From Pelargonium cotyledonis (lineage: Eukaryota; Streptophyta; Magnoliopsida; Geraniales; Geraniaceae), in contig JAYMTA010001065.1 in NCBI GenBank assembly GCA_036897625.1, forward strand, positions 1-22,045: a stretch of DNA of 22,045 bases, given 5' to 3'. Made by a program: the position numbers and the translations under genes. The notes below the pieces were generated by a model, which was given only the letters and a program-made list of their open reading frames with translations, was not told where the DNA came from and made no database searches. Below are positions 10,201 to 19,200 of this stretch, piece by piece; position 1 is the first letter of the stretch; each line of letters starts with the position of its first letter.

Positions 10201-13200
10201 TTGGAATTTACTACAACAAAACCAAATGGTACCTGGTGAACGGGGACAAGATTAGCCTGGGCACAATTTGAGCTGAACCGTGTCCAATAATCATTGAGAA
10301 GGCCTTTCCATTCGGTTAAGCCAGTAGAAACATTATCAAGCTAAAGGACAGTACAAGAAATGAAGAAAATCAGCAATGGTTCAATGAACTACATAAAGAA
10401 AGTGAATCAAATTATATGTGGTAAAGTAAATGATTGTGCAGGGATGTTGTACTTGCAACAAATAACTGATAATACTGTGTAGAAATTAAGCTTCAAATGA
10501 GGGAATTATATCTCAACACATCTATCATATAGAGTTTAAAAGAGTAAGTAAGAAAAAAGATAGCAGATACGTTAGACAGTTTACCTTAGTCTCCAAATCA
10601 GCAGTATAACTGTAGTCTGATACCTCAGAAAAATGGTGAGAGAGAAAAGCAGACACCTAAAAAAACATTGCCCAAACCAAAGAAAATTAAAATAAAAGGA
10701 GACTGCATCATTTGCCAGATAATCACACAGCAATATGAATATAAGAATAACAAGTTGGGAAGAGCGGCAATTTGGCTTGCTCCACTTTCTCGTAGACCTA
10801 TCATACTTCATTAAAGCTTTGACATATCAAATATCCCACTAACATTCTCAACTAGACAGGAATTTCTGTCTTTTATATATGGGATAAATATCAACTAGCT
10901 TGAGATAGAATGCAGTTTTTTATCGTTGTTTATAGTAAGGATGAATGATCACATAGAAATAATCATTTATTCAAATTTAATTTTCATACCAGTCCGCTCT
11001 TCCTCAGAAAAAAAAGAGAGGCAATAATTCTCTCAGAAATTGGAATTCAGCATTGTACAATACCGAATTATACATGCAAATCAGACTCTTAGCAGATACT
11101 TATGATAGTAGCCAAGATATTTAATGCCAGCATCTTAACTATCACTCTTAGAGTTCTTAGGGCATAAATAAAAATGACAATAAACCCTCCAAACAAAACC
11201 CATCATTAAGTATCACTTGCATTTTGGAAATTTGAAACAAGTATGATTCATAGTTCAAGCCCTTTTGTTGACATAGTATCAGTTAGTTAATCCAAGGAAA
11301 GAGAAAAGGTCAAAACATACCATGCGACCACGAAATTCTGGATATAATTCACAGCTTTTTACTGTCACGTAATTTCTCTCCTTCAATCACAGAAAAATCA
11401 AAGTTAAAATATTGCAAGTTCAATATAAATATTACCAAAAGGTTCAATGCAGTAAGACAATTGGGAGATCATCAAAAAACAGATTTAAGAATAATATGGA
11501 AAGCTTCTTTTTCCTTCTGTAGTAGATCACCATAATGTTACAAATTTTACTTCGGCCATAGTGATAAAGTAATTTCAATATTACATTTATACAGCACTTT
11601 AAAAAATATCCTTTCAACTTTAAACTAGCTATGAAGTGAAGGAAAATGCTTTCACATCTTTGAGAACAAGCATCCCAAAATATGGAATTCAGTTACAAGT
11701 AACAAAACTGTGTAATTAATTGTTGTATTTCATTAGGACTTGATATTTACATGTTAACAGCAAAATTTAAATGGGCATGAGATGCTTCAACTAGCAGACT
11801 CTGTTAGCAGTTTACTGGAGAATTACATCCAAGTCTAATCCACATCAGGCTGGCGTCAGAAAAGGGAAAGGCTACAGTACTCAGTTGGTGCTTTTCTTGT
11901 GGAGAAATCTCACACGAGAAAAACAATACATTCTCTACTTAACTTAAGGAAAATACACCTAAAGAAAATTACTCCTAAATAAGACAGTACATGCAGTTTC
12001 ATCTGTGGTATATGCAATAATAGCATTACTGGAACTATCAACACATACATTTCTTCAAAGGTGACTATTGCTTCTGTAGTCAATATACAAAATGTTGCAG
12101 AATTATTAAAGATATGGCAAGCACGATGAAATGAAAGAAAAAAGATACAGTGCAGATATGCCAAAGCCACAGAACTGAAAGAGCAACTCTCAAGCTCCAA
12201 TGAGGCCTCGACTGAATGTATATACTCATGTTGCTACTGAAATGAATTTGTTCAATCCACTGTAAGTGAAATAAAGTACCCCAGGTCAGGTAAAATGGTC
12301 CCACACAAAAAACTCTCAGACCTGATTCTAGAGGATAGCAAATTATGAGCTAGACCAACTATCACCCTTCAAGAATGTCTTCACAGTTCACACAGTAAAT
12401 TAATGTGAAAAGGGTAAAATAGGAAATGTTGTAATGCTTGAATTTGATTTGACTTCTGCTTCTGGACATTTGATTTAGATCCAAAACAGAAATACGGACT
12501 GAGGATGTACAAAGTAGTCTTTCTAGTCCATCTCTTATTGGCAAGCCTGTTCTGGTTTGTCAATTATTAAATTTCATTGCTAAGATATTTCCACCAAATC
12601 TCGGCCAAGGAAAAGGGAAACTTTGATGATGCAAGGCTTACTGTTCTCAATCATGCAAGGATTAAAAGTATGAAATGACAATGCACATATTGATGAAAGA
12701 TTTCGCTATTATTTTTTATAATAAATGTGAAACAATTCATTTACACATACTAACTATTTTACAACCCCAGTTCCCAAGTAAGAAAATAATATTCCAACAG
12801 GACACTTGGAAGTTGAAACTCGAAACTAATTTATTGCACTTCAATCTATTTCTGGGCACCATTATATTATAAGATACTTATGTAACTTTAAACTTGGGTA
12901 AAATACAGATTACTACTATGAATTATTGACTTAAAACACTTAACCCCTATAAATTAAAAATCAACACCTAGCCCCTATTAACTTGTCATTTAACGATTTG
13001 TTAGGTTTAGCCGTTAGTGGGAGGTAGAAAGACCATTATACCCCTAATACATGTATTAAGGAGAGTAGCCAAACAAGCCCTTAGATATTTAAATAATAAA
13101 AAAACAAAAAAAAAACCCTAAATCCATCTCTTTCTCACTCAACCCTCAACCCTCTCTTTCTCACTCAACCTCACTCTCCTCCTTCATTGCCGGCGGCGGA

Positions 13201-16200
13201 CTGAAGCGAAGCCGGCGGCGGGCTGGAGCGAAGCTGGCGACGGACTGGAACAAAGCCGTCCCCGAGCGACTACAGCGAGATCGGCACTGATGGCTCCGGC
13301 GACGGCAACATGACCACAACACAACGGCGTCCTCGATCTGCTCCGGATGCGGCTCCTCCTCGCTCCTCTTTCGGTGGTCATAGTGGCACGGCGGCGACTC
13401 CGGCGAGGCAACAACAACAGCCCCGAGCTCCATCTCCGATATTCGTCGTCGAAGCCACCGACCTTGAAGAAGATGAACAGCCTCTATGCTCGGCGAGCTA
13501 CGGAGTTCACGGTTCCTCTCTCTCCGGTCTCCACCGGCGTTCACGGTTCCACCCGTTCACAGCAACAACAACGGCTCAGAGAAGACCAGATCTGATTCCG
13601 TTTTGGAATTTAAAAAAAAAAATTTGCTTGTAATTCCGTTTTGTTCAGTTGTCTGTAATTTTTTGTTCTTAAACTTGATCCCAAATTTGAATTAAGAGAT
13701 GTAGAATTGATTGAGATTGTTTGCCGGAAACTGCACATCTCGCGGAAACTTCAAACACTTGAAGTTTCAGGCACCGGAATCTTCATAGGGTGTTGATTGT
13801 TCATCATTGTTCTTTAAGGGCATTTTGGGAATTTAAAAAAAATGAAAGTCACATGTCTAGCATGTGATGAGAGAGAAGCATTTTCCATCCAAAAATTTAA
13901 CGGATTCTATTAAATGGCAAGATAATAGGGGCTAAGTGTTTTGATCGTTAAATAGTAGGGGCTATGTGTTTTAAGTGATAACTCATAGTAGTAATCTGTA
14001 TTTAACCCTTTAAACTTTGCAACACAGAATTACTTACCTGTAAAACTCTCATTGTGGATGCATATGTTGAAGGTCTCCCAATCCCAAGCTCCTGCAACTT
14101 CTTAACCTGTAACAAATCACAGTGCAACAATAAATATAACCAAGGACATGAATGCATGCAGAGAAATACATGAACTGGATAGTTGAGTGGGAAAAGATTA
14201 ATATATTATAATTCAGTTTCAAGCATTACCAATTCCAAATTAGGTAATTGTTTATCATATGAAACAAATATTCACAAGGTATTACTGAAGTAAAAAGAAA
14301 CAAAAACAAATTGAAAATTAAAAGAGGCACTGCACGGAATATTTTCCTATATAAAATATTATACATGGTACTGCTGGATAACAAATCAAGATGCTATGAC
14401 AAGAATATATAAGGACAAAAATAAGAGTTATAAGTTCAGAAAAGTTTTTAAGAGGTTACTGAAAGACAATTTGACAACACAAATACATTTTTTATTTTGA
14501 AAAGCAAAATTATCATCAGTTATATGTGAAAGAGAAATACATTTTTCAATGGCTTAAGCTTAAAATAAATTATTCAAAAGGTTATAGTTGTTTTCTGAAT
14601 TATGTACAGTTGAACAATTCCAAAGATGATATACACAGCTAAATAATAAGACTGTTATTGTGAAAGAATTTTGAGAATAATAATATTCAGGCTTATTGAT
14701 TAGTTTTAAAACAATATCATTACTCATACCACATTTTCACTTGAAATGAAACATTATGACAGAATTATTAGTTCAAATTATCTCTACTAAGCAAGCATGA
14801 AGATGAATAATTTCTTAAGATCATTAATTGACAGCAAAAATATTTTATAAATAGTAACACAAAATAATAACATTGGTATACCAATGACCCTTCAGTGTAG
14901 CGTGGTGGAGGCTGGGTCTTGTGCTCCTTGAGATCCACTGTATTGATATATAAAGGATCCTCTCGCTACAAAATAGAGTAAGTGAAACAGTAATATAGTA
15001 CATATCAATTAGCAATTCTGAACTTTCAAATTCAAAATCAACTCATGATACGAAAAATAATATGTGTATAACTCTCCTGGTCCAATGATTGCCAAGCCAT
15101 AACCCCACCAAAAGTAACAATTTATTAGCCTCTAAATCTTCTCTACAAAATTGGGACAGCATACAACTATACAAGCAAAGAAAGTTAACCTGCCCAACAT
15201 ATGTTCTAGCATACATGTTATATTATAGCCTAATTTTTTTCATCTATATACTAAATAACTAAATATCATATGCAAGATCGTCACCTTCAGCGAATTGAGA
15301 ATTTTGAAATCCCCAATATAGTCATTATCCTCGTTCTCTTTAGATCTGATTGCTTCCGCTTCCATGTCCTAAACAATTCAAGAAACCAAAGATTTAATAG
15401 TGCACAAAGATATCACACAAAAACCTAATGCTGGAGCTGCCAAATTTAAATATCACTACACAGTACTTTTTATTATTTAAGTAGGCACAACAGAATTCCA
15501 TGCAAAGTGATCGTAGCAAAACGTTAACACTCAAATCATAACATGGTGATGGGGGATATAAAAAAAAGTATCTATGAAAAAACTTGATCTCAAAGCGTAA
15601 TGACCAATCAAAATTCATTAATATTTGAAGTCAGTAAGAAAATAGCAACATCCTAATCAACTTGGATCTGATTAGAAATGATTCCCCTACGACAAAAATA
15701 TACCCGGAATCTTATCCATTTTCATATCCCAACCAAGACAAGGCTAAATGGTACCGGGATCAAATGAGAAGTTTGTCATTGGTCATGAATAATGTTTCTA
15801 AATTAGTAATTACCAATAAAAAGACAAAAGTTGCATCTCCATACATGTACAGTAATATATATGTTAGTGTAAAGTTAATATTGTGCCTTCAACTAGTAGA
15901 TTAATTTTTAATTGAGTTGGTCCTCAACATGATATCAGAGCCTTGTAGACCTAGAGGTCACAAGTTTGAGTCATGTTGCCACCCTAATTGAAAGACATCT
16001 TAAAATTTCATCACAAGGCAAGAATAAAACTTGTGTAAAGTGACAAAGGGTTTGCAAAACTCTGATTAATCAAAATTCTTGAACAAGCCAAAAAGACATG
16101 TCCATAGTCCACATGCAAAGCAATAATGGGCTTCACGTAAGGGGGAGTAATATAGAATAATTGTTAGACCTTTTGACTATCTGCTGAATTTTTTAGTTGA

Positions 16201-19200
16201 GCTAGTCCTCCAAAATTTTTAAGTTTATGATCCCCAACACCTTGAGAAACAAAATCAGAAATAAAATGTTCCACGATAAAAAAAGAAGAAGCACTATCAC
16301 GTTCATGGGGATTAAGTGTCCCAAATTCAGTATAATGCTAATGCAATGCTATGCACATGATTCCTTGCTCATGCTCAGAGAGAACTACTTTCTTTTCAGC
16401 TAAAAGGGGAGACTAATGGTCTGACCACACACGGAAACAATTTCAGAGAGATAGGAAGAATAATCATATACTTGAGATGAGATTAAAAAAAAAAATATGA
16501 TTAAAGGCGAGTTATCATCAATCACAAAAATCAACATAAATGTTTTGCCACAACAATTAACACAGTTCACCAACGTATGACATTTACTAATGCCAAAATT
16601 TGAATATTAGCATACAATGTTCACAGAACAGAATGTGGCCTATACCTTGTAAACTGCCTGGTATCCAAGAAACCCAACTTTTGTGCAGCTGGATTGGAAA
16701 GTAATGGAGTTGGTGGTATTCGCAATGTCAAGTTGTATCTGGCTTAGTCAAAAAGGTTGTGAAGCAATATACACATGATAACAATTTCAGCACAAACAGT
16801 ATTGCAAAAAATAGAGAACAAGTGGGAAAAAAAGAAGATAATTGATATCCATTTATGAAACAAATTTTTGTCGGATATTGATCGGTATGAGCACCCAAAA
16901 TATATGATAGCCATACAATTATAAAACTTCAACATACCTGATCCAAGATTACAGGTTCCATTTGGCAGGCCATAGTACGAGCCCAAATCAGAGCATACAA
17001 TCTGAGGGCATCTTCATCTAGTAGTCCCATAAGCATTGCTACAAGAGAACCCAATAAATTTCAAATATTAGAGCTTGCATAAGGGTTCATAAAATAAAAT
17101 AAACATATAATGCACAATGCAGCTTGAAAAGTTATCCTTTTACATGGTAACCTCCGTATATCAGTGGGTCTAATAGCTTCATGAGCTCCCTGAGCTTTCT
17201 TCACCACCTTAAAATATTTTTGTGCACTTTTTGATGCAAAATTTGGTCCATACCTGCACAAAATTTGTCAAGTCAATAACAGTGTGTAGAGATTTAATTT
17301 CAAAAGTAGACAACTGTACATTGCTGCACAATTCAAGGAAATATGTGAGAGGAGCAACTCAAAAGCATAGATGGCACAAAAAAACTGTGGTTAGGAATTT
17401 CCATTCTTTGCAGCCTTTTACTATACCCAAATGCAGCTCTTGGCTGCGTCATGTACCATCTGATTCAACTTTAGAAAGCATTCCTTCCATTGACAGTATG
17501 CATAGAAAATAACCTAAAATAAAAGCATTCCTTCCAGGAAAAAACTCCATGGCGGCGACAAACATAAAAAATAAAATCATCCTTATATGGATCTCATCCA
17601 TAGACTAAATAAGCTTCCTTTCAGAACTATATTAATTGTTGGTGAAGAGACAAATATCTCTCACCCATTCATATATTTGCGAATGTTTATGAATGTTGGA
17701 CTATATGAGAGTCACCATATTAAAAAAATAAAAATAAATGTTATCCATAGCTTATATCAATCAGGAAATTAGAAAAAGAACTCAAAAAATATGCCAACGC
17801 AAACAACCATTTAACAGAATGTCATAGAAACGCTCACTTGAGGTAGCTCACTCAGTATCAAAGTATCATGCTAAGGAAAAAAAAAAATTAATTAGCAGCC
17901 TAGCCTTGCTACTAAGGTTGTTTCCGTTGTTTTGTCATTTGCTTTTTGGAAGAATCTAATGAGGGGAGTATCTCATATATGGAAACCAGCTCCGTGAGGG
18001 ACGAGGATATGTGCTGCATGCCTGCATTAGAACATGTACTACAAAGATAACTAAGTTCTCTACCTAAGTCCCTCCAAATAAGGAATGCTTTAAGGCAATT
18101 GATCCAAGGAAAACTTCCCAAATAATTAGCAACCTAGACTCGCTACTGAGGTTGTTTCCATTGTTATGTCATTTGCTTTGTGGAAGACTCTAATGAGAGG
18201 AATATCTCAGATATATGGAAACCAGCTCCGTGAGGAACGAGGATACGTGCTGCATTTGAGCATGTACTACAATATGACAAAGACAACTAAGCTCTCTGAA
18301 TCAGCCCCTTTCATAAGATAGAATGCTCAAAGGCACTTGATCCCAGGTACCTCCTCGAACCTCACAAGAGAACACACATGCAAACATAGTAATTAAATAT
18401 AGGTAAATCCCCCATTTGGTCCCTTAACTTTTTTTCAACTTAAAATAGTATTTGAACTTTCAAATATGGACCCAAAATAGACCTTGTCGTTAGTTTACGT
18501 TAGTTTCTCCGTTAAGCGGTCATACGTGGAATTTATAATATATTAAATAATTATTAGTTTTTTAATTATTTTGTTGACGGTGCTGGTCATATGAGTCGTT
18601 TAATATAGTTGGACAGCCAATTGAATAAAATAATTATTGAATAAATTTTAAATTCCAGGTCAGGTCACCTAATGGAGAAACTAAAGGCAGTGACCATTTT
18701 GGGTTAAAAAATATAGAGACCAAATTGCGTTCATATACAAAAGTTCACGGACCAAATTGGGTCTTTGCCTTAAATAATAAATATATCATGATCCCTATAT
18801 ACACATTCCCCAATATTACGTATCTCTACTCACAATCCAAATCCTAAATGATATCCTAAATTCCAAAAGCTGACCAAAGAGATTACAAAGGCTATAAAGC
18901 AAAACCTGAATTGCTGAAGAGTTGAGTTTCGTAGGCAGAACTAAAGAATGAAATAAAAAATTGAAAGGGATTAAAGTAATATTGCTCAAGACCTTGAGGA
19001 AATGTTTTAACAAGACATCTATTCAATTTCAACATATTTAATTATAAAAATAGATCAATTGTCACCACTAGAGAACAAAATCACTCAAGCAACCATATAG
19101 CTTCAGCCAAAAAAAAAAAAAAGTGAGTGCACATCTATATCACCTTTCAGTGACCAAGTTGCGTATGTCCTTCACAACTTCATCAGAAATCTGAAATCGA

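Larger units (their letters stand above)
12896..14008. mobile_element. Mutator-like element with long inverted repeats, candidate Pack-MULE
   Basis: A 1113-bp element with long terminal inverted repeats of roughly 110 bases. The left end starts GGGTAAAATACAGATTACTA and the inverted right end GGGTTAAATACAGATTACTA; both go on through related CACTTAACCCCTA/CACTTAGCCCCTA blocks and an AACG-rich segment. A perfect 9-base target-site duplication (TTTAAACTT) flanks it, the Mutator hallmark. The middle (about 13160-13600) is strikingly GC-rich against its AT-rich surroundings, has open frames of about 107-127 codons on both strands, and contains no transposase. This pattern fits a Pack-MULE that picked up a host gene fragment, although a family-specific GC-rich filler is equally possible. 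Confidence 0.75.

Noticed and set aside
16744-16986. 80-codon minus-strand frame overlapping exon 17038-16938
   Set aside because: It reads the exon in the wrong frame; the frame giving LYALIWARTMACQM is the real one.
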